Origin: a bacterium
GTDB lineage: Bacteria > Armatimonadota > UBA5829
Direction of reading: 5' to 3'
DNA: 64,000 bases
Assembly: GCA_021372295.1 (NCBI GenBank)
Contig: JAJFUS010000046.1
Span: forward strand, 1-64,000
Below are positions 25,366 to 33,836 of this stretch, in pieces (the stretch's first letter is position 1; every line of letters begins with the position of its first letter). The position numbers and the translations under genes were made by a program. The notes beneath the pieces were generated by a model that was given only the letters and a program-made list of their open reading frames with translations, did no database searches and was not told the DNA's origin.

Positions 25366-28116
25366 CTATCCAATCGCCTGGCGGCAGCGGTCGCACAGCG
25401 TCGGATGATCGGCGTGACTGCCCACCGACTCCAAAACCAGCCAGCACCTCTCGCACTTGCCGCCGACGGGTTGGCCCACCTCAACTTCAAGCTCCTCGCC
25501 CGATCCCTTGACCAGCTCGACCTGCGACACAATAAACACCGACGCCAGCGCGTCCGCGTAGCCGCTCAAAAACTCATAAAGCCCCTCCGGCGCGGACAGC
25601 CTCACGCGGCTCTCCAGCGGCTTGCCTATCCTGCCGCTCTGCCTGGCCTCTTCCAGCGTCAGAAGCACTTTGTCCCTTACTTCAAGTATCTTTGCCCAGC
25701 GCCCGGCAAGCTCCTCGTCGATCCATTCCGAGTGCGCTTCAGGAAAATCGGCCAACAGCACCGACTCAGCTTTCTCGCCCGGCAGCTCCTGCCAAGCTTC
25801 CTCGGCAGTGTGCGATATTATCGGCGCAAGAATTCTCGTCAACACCGAGAGAATCTCATACAAAGCCGTCTGCGCGGAACGTCTCTCCAGCGAGTTTTGC
25901 GCAGAAGCATAAAGTCTATCCTTCAGGATATCCAAATATAGGCTGCTCAAATCCACCGAACAGAAATTATGCACCGCATGATACACTTTATGGAACTCAT
26001 TGGCCTCATAGAACGACGTCACCTGCTCGATAAGTTGCGCAGTGCGATGCAGCGCGTACCGGTCGATCTCAAGCAAATCCGAATAAGCGACTTTGTCCGC
26101 CGCCGGATCGAAATCGTTGATATTACCGAGCATATATCTAAACGTATTTCGCATCCGCCTGTAAGCGTCGGTCGCCCGAGTAAACATCTCCTGGCCAAAG
26201 CGCGCGTCCTCAAAATAATTTAATGATGACACATACAATCGCAGTATGTCCGCACCGAGTGTCTTAATTGACTGCTTGGGCGAGATGGCGTTGTCACCAG
26301 ACTTGCTCATCTTCTTGCCTTCGGCGTCCAATATATAGCCGTGCGTCACCAAGTTTTTGAACGGCGCACTGCCTCTGGTTGCGGTGCCAATGATTATCGA
26401 CTTGTTGAACCAACCCCTATGCTGATCCGACCCCTCAAGGTAGACATCAGCCTTGTGCGTACCATACAAACGCTCTGTGACGGCTCTGCAACTGGACCCG
26501 GAATCAAACCACACGTCCAGCACGTCAGTTTCCTTTATAAACTCCTTGCCGCCGCACTTTGGGCATGTGAACCCTTCCGAAAGAAACTCGGCCGCATCTT
26601 TTGTAAACCACGAATCCGACCCGTTCACGAGAGCATCCTCGTAGACACGGTCGATCATATCTTCGCTCATTATGGGCTCGCGGCACGCTCTACAGAATAT
26701 CACCGGAATGCCCACTCCCCACGACCTCTGGCGCGACAAACACCAATCGGGGGAACTCTCTATCATTGAATAGAGTCTGGTGCGTCCCTCGGGGGGGAAG
26801 CACCTCACTGACTCAATCTCGTTAAGGATTCGCTTCCGCAAATCATTGTGATCCAGAGACATGAACCACTGTTCCGTGGTGCGGAAAATGACCGGCTTGT
26901 GGCATCTCCAGCAATGCGGATAGCTATGACTGATCTGGTCACTCGCAAGCAGATTGCCCACCTCGCTGAGCTTGTCCAGAACAGCCTTATTGCCTTCGCG
27001 GATTATGTGTAGTCCTTCAAACTCACCGGCTTCCTTTGTGTAATAACCGCGATCATCAACAGGATTGATTGGCGTAAGGCCATATCGCTGACCGGTTTCG
27101 AAGTCTTCGCGGCCATGACCGGGAGCCGTATGCACGACGCCGGTACCATCTTCCAGGGTGACATAGCTGGCATGAACGAGCATGGAATCGCGGTCAAAGA
27201 TGGGATGTTTGAAAACCATGCCTTCAAGTTCGGAGCCCTTGACTGTTTTCACGACGCAGTAATCGCTCTTACCCATCGCGGACATAGCTTTGCCAACCAA
27301 CTCAGCTGCTATGACGTATCTGTCACCATCTGTGTTAACAAAGGCGTAATCGTAATCGGGATGTACCGCGACAGCCATATTCGCCGGGATCGTCCACGGA
27401 GTTGTTGTCCAGATTATGGTGTAGCAATTTCGGCTCGAACCGGCGTCAAACAGGCCATTAGGGTCCGAAACGAGAGGAAATCGGACAAAAATGGACGTAG
27501 ACACGTGATCGGCGTATTCTATCTCAGCCTCGGCCAGAGCGGTCTCGTCATAAATGCACCAATGTATCGGTTTTAGCCCGCGATATATGTAACCCTCTTT
27601 GACAAGTTCGCCAAAAACTTTAATTATTGTGGCCTCATACTCGCGGTTCATGGTCAGATACGGATTGTCCCAATCGCCCAAGCATCCCAGACGCTTCACC
27701 TGATCACGCTGAATATTGACCCATTTGTCGGCATAGGCGCGGCAGGCAGTGCGCATCTCCAGTTTCGTCGGGACCTGATGCTTCTTGCGAAATTCCCCCG
27801 ACACTTTGTTTTCGATGGGCAGGCCGTGATTGTCCCAGCCTGGAGTATACGGCACGCGATAGCCACTCATGGCCTTATACTTGATAATGAAGTCTTTTAA
27901 CGTCCTGTTGAGCGCATGACCCATGTGCATATCGCCATTGGAGTAAGGCGGGCCGTCGTGGAGTATGAACGTGCCGTTGGGCGCGTCACGCTCGGACATC
28001 TTGGCGTATACGTCTTTGTCTTGCCAGAGCTTCTGGATCAGAGGCTCTCTGTTGGCGAGATCCGCCTTCATAGGGAAAGACGTTTTCGGAAGATTTACTG
28101 TTTTGCTGTATTCCAT
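25366..28116 (-). CDS. ileS: Isoleucyl-tRNA synthetase
   Basis: The 916-residue product is a standard bacterial IleRS. It has DGPPYSNGDMHMGHALN with the HIGH-like HMGH, the editing domain, DVWFDSGSS, the KKMSKSGDN motif and an anticodon-binding helical domain. The C-terminal zinc finger is CERC...CDRC. It charges tRNA-Ile and edits valine. ATG 28116 is preferred; an in-frame codon at 28149 would add 11 unusual residues. It overlaps the end of rfbD by 22 nt and so is probably coupled to it. CxxC pairs at the C-terminus are typical of bacteria resistant to less mupirocin, but this cannot be concluded here. Confidence 0.96.
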   Translation of the reverse strand: MEYSKTVNLPKTSFPMKADLANREPLIQKLWQDKDVYAKMSERDAPNGTFILHDGPPYSNGDMHMGHALNRTLKDFIIKYKAMSGYRVPYTPGWDNHGLPIENKVSGEFRKKHQVPTKLEMRTACRAYADKWVNIQRDQVKRLGCLGDWDNPYLTMNREYEATIIKVFGELVKEGYIYRGLKPIHWCIYDETALAEAEIEYADHVSTSIFVRFPLVSDPNGLFDAGSSRNCYTIIWTTTPWTIPANMAVAVHPDYDYAFVNTDGDRYVIAAELVGKAMSAMGKSDYCVVKTVKGSELEGMVFKHPIFDRDSMLVHASYVTLEDGTGVVHTAPGHGREDFETGQRYGLTPINPVDDRGYYTKEAGEFEGLHIIREGNKAVLDKLSEVGNLLASDQISHSYPHCWRCHKPVIFRTTEQWFMSLDHNDLRKRILNEIESVRCFPPEGRTRLYSMIESSPDWCLSRQRSWGVGIPVIFCRACREPIMSEDMIDRVYEDALVNGSDSWFTKDAAEFLSEGFTCPKCGGKEFIKETDVLDVWFDSGSSCRAVTERLYGTHKADVYLEGSDQHRGWFNKSIIIGTATRGSAPFKNLVTHGYILDAEGKKMSKSGDNAISPKQSIKTLGADILRLYVSSLNYFEDARFGQEMFTRATDAYRRMRNTFRYMLGNINDFDPAADKVAYSDLLEIDRYALHRTAQLIEQVTSFYEANEFHKVYHAVHNFCSVDLSSLYLDILKDRLYASAQNSLERRSAQTALYEILSVLTRILAPIISHTAEEAWQELPGEKAESVLLADFPEAHSEWIDEELAGRWAKILEVRDKVLLTLEEARQSGRIGKPLESRVRLSAPEGLYEFLSGYADALASVFIVSQVELVKGSGEELEVEVGQPVGGKCERCWLVLESVGSHADHPTLCDRCRQAIG

Positions 28117-28961
28117 GCTGCTACAAACTCCGCTACCGCATCTTGCCACGGCCTGGCACTGTCGCGGCCAAGCAGTTCCATCCGATAATGTCTCAGGACG
28201 GAATACTTGGGCCGTCTGGTGGGCGTGGGCCAGTCTTCGGTTTTGATGGGCACGACCTCGACATCGGTCATACCGGCTTTAGATAATATCTCTTTCGCGA
28301 ACTCATACCACGAGCAACTGCCCGCGTTGGTGTAATGGTACACTCCATATAGAGGCGAGCCTACCAGTCCGATCAAGAAGCTGGCCAAATCTTTTGCGTA
28401 AGTCGGGCAACCGACCTGATCGGCGACGATCTTCAGCTGCTTGTTTGTCTGCGCGGCCCTGAGTATCGAGAGCGGGAAGTTCTTGCCGTGCGGTGCGAAG
28501 ACCCATGACGTCCGCACGACATAGTGCTTCGGGCAAATTTCTCTGACGGCCATTTCACCGGCGAGCTTGCTGGCTCCGTATGCGCTGATCGGGTTTGTTT
28601 GATCGAACTCGGTATACGGCACGCCGCTCTCGCCGTCGAAGACATAGTCAGTGCATACATAGGCCATCGCGCAGTCTATCGACGCGCAGGCGCATGCCAG
28701 GTTCCACGTGCCGACCGCGTTGATTTTGAACGCCTTGTCGGGCTCGCGTTCGCAGCCGTCAACATCGGTCATTGCGGCGCAGTGGATTACCATATCAGGC
28801 CTGATGCGGTTGAGCACATCGAAGACCGCGTTGGTATCGGATATGTCCAGCATTTCGCAGCCGGAAAGGACGTCAGTGGGTATCACGTGATGTTCTTTTC
28901 CCAGGCCGTCGCATACCAGACTTCCCAACATTCCGCAAGCGCCCGTCACCAATACTCGCAA
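28095..28961 (-). CDS. rfbD: dTDP-4-dehydrorhamnose reductase
   Basis: The 288-residue product is an extended SDR enzyme. LVTGACGMLGS is the nucleotide-binding glycine motif, YVCTDYVFDGE and YGASKLAGE hold the Tyr-x-x-x-Lys catalytic pair, and VVRTSWVFAPHGKNF is the RmlD signature. It makes dTDP-rhamnose in the last step of that route. rmlA, rmlB and rmlC are not in the window, and its pairing with ileS is unusual. The start is TTG 28961, eight nt after GGGGG; longer starts would add 18 unrelated residues. Confidence 0.85.
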   Translation of the reverse strand: MRVLVTGACGMLGSLVCDGLGKEHHVIPTDVLSGCEMLDISDTNAVFDVLNRIRPDMVIHCAAMTDVDGCEREPDKAFKINAVGTWNLACACASIDCAMAYVCTDYVFDGESGVPYTEFDQTNPISAYGASKLAGEMAVREICPKHYVVRTSWVFAPHGKNFPLSILRAAQTNKQLKIVADQVGCPTYAKDLASFLIGLVGSPLYGVYHYTNAGSCSWYEFAKEILSKAGMTDVEVVPIKTEDWPTPTRRPKYSVLRHYRMELLGRDSARPWQDAVAEFVAAWNTAKQ

Positions 28962-29036
28962 AACCGCACCCCCGGTACATGCCGCAAAGCCCCTGGCGCA
29001 CAGCAGGGGCCTCACTTATAAAGTAACTACGGCTAT

Positions 29037-29065
29037 ATTATACCGGCCCGCGAAAGACAGGTCAA
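29037..29065 (-). promoter_or_regulatory. Promoter of the rfbD-ileS operon
   Basis: TTGACC and perfect TATAAT are separated by 17 nt on the minus strand. A GCCCCTG/CAGGGGC hairpin (28989-29010) lies in the leader, close to the ribosome binding site. Confidence 0.75.
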
Positions 29066-29081
29066 GGAAGCGCGTAATTTT

Positions 29082-29105
29082 CAGGGTTTGGGGCGGAGCC
29101 TCAAG
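29082..29105. repeat. Composite hairpin repeat, remnant M
   Basis: GGGTTTGGGGCGGAGCCTCAAG matches the GGGGC end module only. Confidence 0.4.
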
Positions 29106-29111
29106 AAAACA

Positions 29112-30176
29112 TTATTCAGCTTCCGGGTAACTTCCCAGCACTCTCACGAAGAGAGCCTGTTCGCCCAGTTTCTTGAGCGCTCTTTGCATGTTGTCGTTCT
29201 TTTCATAAGTCTGGCAGTCTACGAAGAAGATATATTCCCACGGCATTTGCTTGGTGGGGCGGCTCTCGATCATAGTGAGGTTGATGCCTTCGTCTTCAAA
29301 CACCGTCAGCGCGTGATAGAGTGCGCCGGCCTTGTTTGGGACGGCAAACACCACCGAAGTCTTGTCCTTGCCGCTGGGGCCGGGCTTGGAATAACCAACC
29401 ACCAGGAAGCGGGTCTTGTTATGAGGGTTGTCTTCGATCCCTTCGGCGATGATATTCAAGCCGTACTCTCGAGCGGCCAGGCTCGACGCGATAGCCGCGC
29501 TGGTCGGGTAACCTTCGCACATCTTGGCTCCCTTTGTCGTGCTGGACACTTCCAGGATCTCGACTCCAGGCAGATGCGCGGCCAGCCAGTTGCGGCACTG
29601 CGCGATCGCCTGAGCAATTGAGTATACCCGTTTGATTTGCGAGATATCGGTTCCGGCGGAGAGCAGATTGTGCGAAATTGGGGCGTATATCTCGGCGCAG
29701 ATGCGCAAGTCCGACAGCAAAAACATATCCAGGGTGTGGCTGACGATCCCCTCAGTGGAATTCTCGACTGGAACCACACCGTAATTTGCCTCTGAGTGCT
29801 CGACCGCGCTGAAAACATCCGGGATGGTATTGACCGGGACAAATTCCGTGGACGCTCCAAACTTTGTAATGCTTGCGATATGGCTGTAACTGCCCGCCGG
29901 ACCGAGATATGATACGCTGATAGGTTTTTCCAGCGCCCTGCAGGCCGATACGACCTCTCTGAAAATCGCGCTCATTGTGGTGTCACTCAAGGGGCCTTTG
30001 TTATTCTTGAGCACGCCGCCCAGCACTTGCTTTTCGCGTTCGGGAGCAAAGATGCTTTTGGAGCCTTTATCTTTCATCTTGCCGATCTCCAGCGCGCAGT
30101 TGGCACGCTCGTTTATCATCTCGACAAGCTGTTTGTCTATATCATCTATTCGTTTGCGATATTCGGATATGTCCAA
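29112..30176 (-). CDS. pheA: Chorismate mutase/prephenate dehydratase (P-protein)
   Basis: The 354-residue product joins an AroQ chorismate mutase domain (1-85, EYRKRIDDIDKQLVEMINER), a prephenate dehydratase domain (about 90-270, LGPAGSYSH and VVPVENSTEG) and a C-terminal ACT domain (about 275-354). The ACT domain has ESRP, the phenylalanine-binding motif. It converts chorismate to phenylpyruvate and is likely inhibited by phenylalanine. Its TTG start lies one base after the stop of the PRPP synthetase gene, so the two are coupled. This order is a little unusual, though both feed aromatic metabolism. Confidence 0.94.
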   Translation of the reverse strand: MDISEYRKRIDDIDKQLVEMINERANCALEIGKMKDKGSKSIFAPEREKQVLGGVLKNNKGPLSDTTMSAIFREVVSACRALEKPISVSYLGPAGSYSHIASITKFGASTEFVPVNTIPDVFSAVEHSEANYGVVPVENSTEGIVSHTLDMFLLSDLRICAEIYAPISHNLLSAGTDISQIKRVYSIAQAIAQCRNWLAAHLPGVEILEVSSTTKGAKMCEGYPTSAAIASSLAAREYGLNIIAEGIEDNPHNKTRFLVVGYSKPGPSGKDKTSVVFAVPNKAGALYHALTVFEDEGINLTMIESRPTKQMPWEYIFFVDCQTYEKNDNMQRALKKLGEQALFVRVLGSYPEAE

Positions 30177-30177
30177 T

Positions 30178-31404
30178 TTAACTCTTTGACTCCCTGATTA
30201 TATTGTCTTGCTCGGGAAACCTGACTCGCATATCGGCCATCGATATCCATCTGGGGTTTTTGCTCGACATGTCCACCGTATAATCTTCCCACACCAGGTG
30301 AGAAGTTCCGAGGCCCAGATAGTCCAGCAGGTAGCGCGAAATCCATTTTTCCAGCTTGAGCACCGTGAGCTTCCGCCGCAGTCGCCCCTGCATATCTCGA
30401 TTGAGGATGCATGGAAGGGTATTGGTGGTGACGATTTCGTCGATGGCGGGCGCGCTGAGGCATTCGCGAACCTCGGGAGATGAATAGAAGTGCGTCACGA
30501 AAAATACCACTCTGCCCGCTCCGGCTTCCTTTAGGAGCCTGCAGCACTCGCGGATCGTATTGCCAGTGCGAACCATATCGTCAAAAACCACCACGTCCCT
30601 GCCCGCAATCGCTTCAGGCGGACATGGCGACTCGGGATCGATACAGCTCGACACGTTGCGCTCGTCCTTGCGCCGTTTGGTCATATACAGCAGGTCGACC
30701 GACGGCATGTCCAGGCATTGGTGAACCTGCTTGGCGAACCCTCGCGCTCCGGCGTCCGGCGCGCACACCAGCAGACCCGCGCCCGAATGCAGACTGGGAG
30801 TGACGTCGCTCGACTTGATATAGTCCGCGAACACTTCAGCCGGGCACAGGTTCAAAAACCCGCCATTCATAACCTTGCCGAACGTCTTTTCGACCGAACA
30901 CGAGTGATTGTGCACTGTGATAACCGTGTCCACTCCGGCAAGCGCCAGGGCTTCTGCGTAAAACTTGCTGGTGAACGGCTGGCCGTCGAACTTTTTGTAG
31001 TCTTCCAGACTGCGCTCGAACGCAACGGCCCCGTGACCGGGCTGAGGCCCTCGATCCTGCGCGCTGAAATACAAGTCGGGCTCGATCAGGATCACTTTCC
31101 GGGCGCCGTTGTCTTTGGCCGCGCGCGAGATGAGCAGGTTGCGCAGGCTCAGTTCGTTGCGGGAAAGCGTATTGGAAACGGTGGAGACCATCGCGACGGT
31201 CATGCCTTTGAGTTTTGCGCCGATGTCGCTCATATCGCTTTCGTCGCTGATAAAACGCGGGCAAAATTCGCTGTTGGCGAATGTTTTAAGTGATAGTATG
31301 TCCGCGATGTCGGTCGCCTGCCCGCAAAAGACGCCTATGTCTATCGCGAATGGGTTGTCCGACTCCGTCCCCACTATCAATACCGGAGTATCGCTGGTTA
31401 TCAC
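30178..31404 (-). CDS. prs: Divergent ribose-phosphate pyrophosphokinase
   Basis: The 408-residue product is about 90 residues longer than ordinary PRPP synthetases. The core is recognisable: FSAQDRGPQPGH replaces the usual ARQDR region, ITVHNHS the DLHA segment, and VVVFDDMVRTGNT is the PRPP-binding loop with its acidic pair. The last 70 residues (KWISRYLLDYLGLGTSH onward) have no counterpart in the classical enzyme. It probably makes PRPP from ribose 5-phosphate and ATP, but a phosphoribosyltransferase with other substrates is possible. The start is GTG with GGGGGAC upstream, after a shared leader element. It is coupled to pheA. Confidence 0.78.
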   Translation of the reverse strand: MITSDTPVLIVGTESDNPFAIDIGVFCGQATDIADILSLKTFANSEFCPRFISDESDMSDIGAKLKGMTVAMVSTVSNTLSRNELSLRNLLISRAAKDNGARKVILIEPDLYFSAQDRGPQPGHGAVAFERSLEDYKKFDGQPFTSKFYAEALALAGVDTVITVHNHSCSVEKTFGKVMNGGFLNLCPAEVFADYIKSSDVTPSLHSGAGLLVCAPDAGARGFAKQVHQCLDMPSVDLLYMTKRRKDERNVSSCIDPESPCPPEAIAGRDVVVFDDMVRTGNTIRECCRLLKEAGAGRVVFFVTHFYSSPEVRECLSAPAIDEIVTTNTLPCILNRDMQGRLRRKLTVLKLEKWISRYLLDYLGLGTSHLVWEDYTVDMSSKNPRWISMADMRVRFPEQDNIIRESKS

Positions 31405-31417
31405 TTTGTCCCCCTAA

Positions 31418-31472
31418 ATAGTTGAGAGCGAAGAGTGGAGAGCCTAGAGCCCGGAATCATCATCGCTCGGTT
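31418..31472 (-). promoter_or_regulatory. Shared 5' leader element with heptad tract (prs gene)
   Basis: On the minus strand it reads AACCGAGCGATGATGA, then period-7 units CGGGCTC, TAGGCTC, TCCACTC, TTCGCTC, TCAACTA, then GGGGGAC. It matches the leaders of the genes at 8354, 11678 and 62090. Confidence 0.7.
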
Positions 31473-31493
31473 GTGTGTTACCGCAACCTTATT

Positions 31494-32318
31494 CTAATTT
31501 TCAAAAGTTCTGAATCGTCTTATTGTGAAATATGCTCTGCCCACATACTTGCGCGCCAGCCTGGGCAGCAGTCTGATTTTGTCGGCTATCGGCGCAACTC
31601 GCCAGTAACGCCATATCAGCGCCGTCAGCAGTATATTGTCGTTGAGTCGATCCACCGTATAGTTTACGTTCGAGCCGTGCAGCCTGTATTTCGCAAGCTT
31701 CTCGGGCAAGTGCACTACAGGCGCCAGCATCAAAGCCTTCAGCCATGCGTCGAAATCGTCGCAAGTCGAGTAACGATCGTCGAAAAGACCGATATCGAGC
31801 ATAATCTGCCGCTTAATGAGCACGGCGCTCGCCGATATTGTAAAGTTTCCGTGCGCCACGAACCAGTAAAACCCGGGTCTCGCGGGTATGATGCTCTGAT
31901 CTATATTCAGCCGGCCGGCATGCTCGCCAAATGTAATCATATCACAGAACACCATCGCTGCGTCGGGGTTGGCGTCCATTATTTCGATTTGCCGGGCGAG
32001 TTTGCCGGGCATCCAGATGTCGTCGTGATCGAGAAACGCCACAAACTCGCCGCGCGCCGCTCTGACGCCCGCATTGCGCGACTGGGCATGCCCCACGTTT
32101 AGCACATTTCTCAGGATGGTTACATCCGGTAGATTGTTTACACTATCGATAATCGGCGCGATATCTTTTGGCGAGACATCGTCCACGATTATTACTTCAA
32201 AGTCTCTGAAGCTCTGCCCGGCGACCGACTCCAGCGCCTCGCGCAGATACTGAGCGTGATCGCTGGTGTGACAATACACCGGCACAACTACCGATACCCT
32301 GGGATGACTTTCCACCAT
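31494..32318 (-). CDS. Family 2 glycosyltransferase
   Basis: The 274-residue product begins VSVVVPVYCH. It has EVIIVDDVSPKD as the UDP-sugar-binding part of the GT-A fold and FVAFLDHDDIW as its DxD region. The C-terminal helices are amphipathic and basic, fitting a peripheral membrane enzyme. It should add a sugar to a glycan or lipid; the acceptor is unknown. It lies outside the polysaccharide operon. ATG 32318 is exactly 7 nt after a -10 box, without a ribosome binding site; an ATG two codons upstream is in frame. Confidence 0.86.
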   Translation of the reverse strand: MVESHPRVSVVVPVYCHTSDHAQYLREALESVAGQSFRDFEVIIVDDVSPKDIAPIIDSVNNLPDVTILRNVLNVGHAQSRNAGVRAARGEFVAFLDHDDIWMPGKLARQIEIMDANPDAAMVFCDMITFGEHAGRLNIDQSIIPARPGFYWFVAHGNFTISASAVLIKRQIMLDIGLFDDRYSTCDDFDAWLKALMLAPVVHLPEKLAKYRLHGSNVNYTVDRLNDNILLTALIWRYWRVAPIADKIRLLPRLARKYVGRAYFTIRRFRTFEN

Positions 32319-32325
32319 ATACATG

Positions 32326-32354
32326 ATTGTATCGCAAAATCGGTTTTTGGCCAA
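32326..32354 (-). promoter_or_regulatory. Promoter of the glycosyltransferase gene, possibly leaderless
   Basis: On the minus strand TTGGCC and TACAAT are separated by 17 nt. The -10 ends 7 nt before ATG 32318, as in uvrB. Confidence 0.55.
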
Positions 32355-32396
32355 TAGCGGCAAGAGTTCAGTTCTGTGGGATTTTCTTGGGGCTCC

Positions 32397-32557
32397 GCCC
32401 CAAACTCCGCCAGAGACTCTGTCTCTGGACTCTGCCAAGAAACCTGGTTTCCTGGACCTTCTGACCCTGAATTGATTACCCTCATAATATGGGGGTAATC
32501 AATTCAGAGATGGGGGTCTGGGGCCCGCGGTCGCGAGTTTGAGGGTGAAACCCTCAG
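32397..32557 (+). repeat. Composite hairpin repeat, copy G
   Basis: TTGGGGC/GCCCCAA, CCAGAGAC/GTCTCTGG and CAAGAAACC/GGTTTCC lead into the central stem (32467-32507). Its arms are GAATTGATTACCC, quite different from copies B-D yet still paired with their complement. CTGGGGCC and TTGAGGGT/ACCCTCA follow; module 7 is lost. A GATAATTCTTGA tail follows, as in remnant K. Confidence 0.9.
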
Positions 32558-32622
32558 ATAATTCTTGAGGAACCAAATTCTTACGCTAATAGCGGTTGAA
32601 CAGGTATTATTGCCGAAGCTAC

Positions 32623-32651
32623 TTGGCACACTTTTTGAACATACATAGAGT
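32623..32651 (+). promoter_or_regulatory. Possible promoter of the first DUF5658 gene
   Basis: TTGGCA and TAGAGT are 17 nt apart. Downstream in the leader is a CTTCGG/CCGAAG hairpin (32658-32680) followed by CAAGCAG, similar to parts of the leaders at 8258 and 61990. Confidence 0.4.
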
Positions 32652-32715
32652 ATTAGACTTCGGGCTTTGTATAACCGAAGCAAGCAGCTACTGGCCGGGA
32701 AAGAGGTTGATAAAG

Positions 32716-33021
32716 ATGAAATATAGAGTCAGTGTCGAAAGTCTCATATTAGTCGCAATTTGTCTGGCGGATATGCTGGTGACCCTTTATTGCGTAACTG
32801 CAGGGCTGGCCGTGGAGCAAAATCCGATCATGGCAGCGTGTTTCAACAGAGGCCCGGGGATGTTTGTGGTTGTAAAGATGCTTAGTTTTGTGCCGTTTGT
32901 AGTCGCCGTGGAGCTATACAGGAAAAAGAATCCTGATTTCGCGCGCAACGCCTGTCGATGCGCGATCGGACTCTACGTAGTGACATTCACGATACTGACT
33001 CTTGGTATTAATATGGCGTAG
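32716..33021 (+). CDS. DUF5658-like small membrane protein
   Basis: The 101-residue product has three hydrophobic segments and the phrase CLADMLVTLYCVTAGLAVEQNPIMAA. Nearly the same phrase recurs in the gene at 62090 (LADLVTTLFWLATG, VNPIMAAV), so the two are paralogues. Proteins of this size and pattern are grouped as DUF5658; no function is known. AGAGG lies 8 nt before the ATG at 32716. A frame open back to 32596 runs through the leader and is not used. Confidence 0.75.
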   Translation: MKYRVSVESLILVAICLADMLVTLYCVTAGLAVEQNPIMAACFNRGPGMFVVVKMLSFVPFVVAVELYRKKNPDFARNACRCAIGLYVVTFTILTLGINMA

Positions 33022-33051
33022 TAAGAAGGTTTGCTTCCCTGCCCGCTCCAT

Positions 33052-33085
33052 GATAACCGGCCGGACCCGATACCGGCCGGTTATC
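33052..33085. terminator. Bidirectional terminator between DUF5658 and mgtC genes
   Basis: A perfect 13-bp stem (GATAACCGGCCGG with CCGGCCGGTTATC) and an 8-nt loop lie between two convergent genes. Confidence 0.75.
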
Positions 33086-33099
33086 TGTGTACGAAATGG

Positions 33100-33762
33100 T
33101 CAATCCCACCTGCAACTGATGACTTTCGCGCCAGTTGTAAGGTCGCGGTTCAAGGCTTGTTCATCGAGACCAGCCGGAAGTCGAATCCGAAGCGTGATCA
33201 ACTGGACATTTTCTTCGGGGCACTCGTCTCGGCTGATCATGTGGATGCGGATATTGTGTTTTGACAGGATCGACAAAATATCGCAAATGTGCTCAGTGTC
33301 GAGGGATGTTGTTATATTCAGAGAACGCTCGTCCTTGTGGGCAGTTAGAAGCGCCTCAACACGAGGCATAAGGCTGAGCACGACAAATACCAGAATGCTC
33401 GCAACTGCGGCCAGATAAAGCATCTGACCACCGATCCCGGCCGCTACCCCGATTGCGGCGACCGTCCATATACTGGCCGCTGTGGTCAGACCCCTGATTA
33501 CGCTTCCCTGGTGGATGATTGTTCCTGCTCCCAGGAAACCGACTCCAGTCACGATCTGCGCCGTCACACGAGCAGGGTCGAACCTTGTCCCCGCCATTTG
33601 ATACGAGCTCAGCGTGAAGAGCGTCGCACCGAAACATACAAGTATATGCGTGCGTAGCCCGGCGGGACGGCCGTGCGTCTCGCGCTCCAGTCCGATCAGA
33701 GCGCCCAGAAGCACGCTTACCACCAGCCTGATAACCATTTCCAATAATGACAAATCCTGCAC
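33100..33762 (-). CDS. MgtC/SapB family membrane protein
   Basis: The 220-residue product has about five membrane segments with the family motifs LLGALIGLERE, GLRTHILVCFGA, GVGFLGAGTII and GLTTAASIW. It ends in a soluble ACT-like domain (SLNITTSLDTEHICDILSILSK). MgtC proteins act in growth under low magnesium and modulate the F1Fo ATPase in some pathogens; SapB homologues are less clear. The start is GTG with GAGGGGA upstream. An octad tract lies before the ribosome binding site. Confidence 0.9.
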   Translation of the reverse strand: MQDLSLLEMVIRLVVSVLLGALIGLERETHGRPAGLRTHILVCFGATLFTLSSYQMAGTRFDPARVTAQIVTGVGFLGAGTIIHQGSVIRGLTTAASIWTVAAIGVAAGIGGQMLYLAAVASILVFVVLSLMPRVEALLTAHKDERSLNITTSLDTEHICDILSILSKHNIRIHMISRDECPEENVQLITLRIRLPAGLDEQALNRDLTTGAKVISCRWD

Positions 33763-33776
33763 GCTGTCCCCTCGGG

Positions 33777-33802
33777 TAAAAGTCAAAAAGTTACAAAGTT
33801 GG
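33777..33802 (-). repeat. Octad leader tract before mgtC-like gene
   Basis: Minus-strand units CAACTTTG, TAACTTTT, TGACTTTT have period 8 and match those before proS. Confidence 0.6.
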
Positions 33803-33836
33803 CGGTTGAGATGTATTATGTGGCTTAGTCAATCCT

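Noticed and set aside
25347-25379. Heptad leader-like tract after ileS
   Set aside because: It is on the plus strand with no plus-strand gene after it, so it cannot serve as a leader; treated as a decayed copy.
32641-32715. Cyclic-di-GMP (GEMM) or preQ1 riboswitch before the first DUF5658 gene
   Set aside because: A hairpin is present but the conserved GEMM and preQ1 core sequences are not found.
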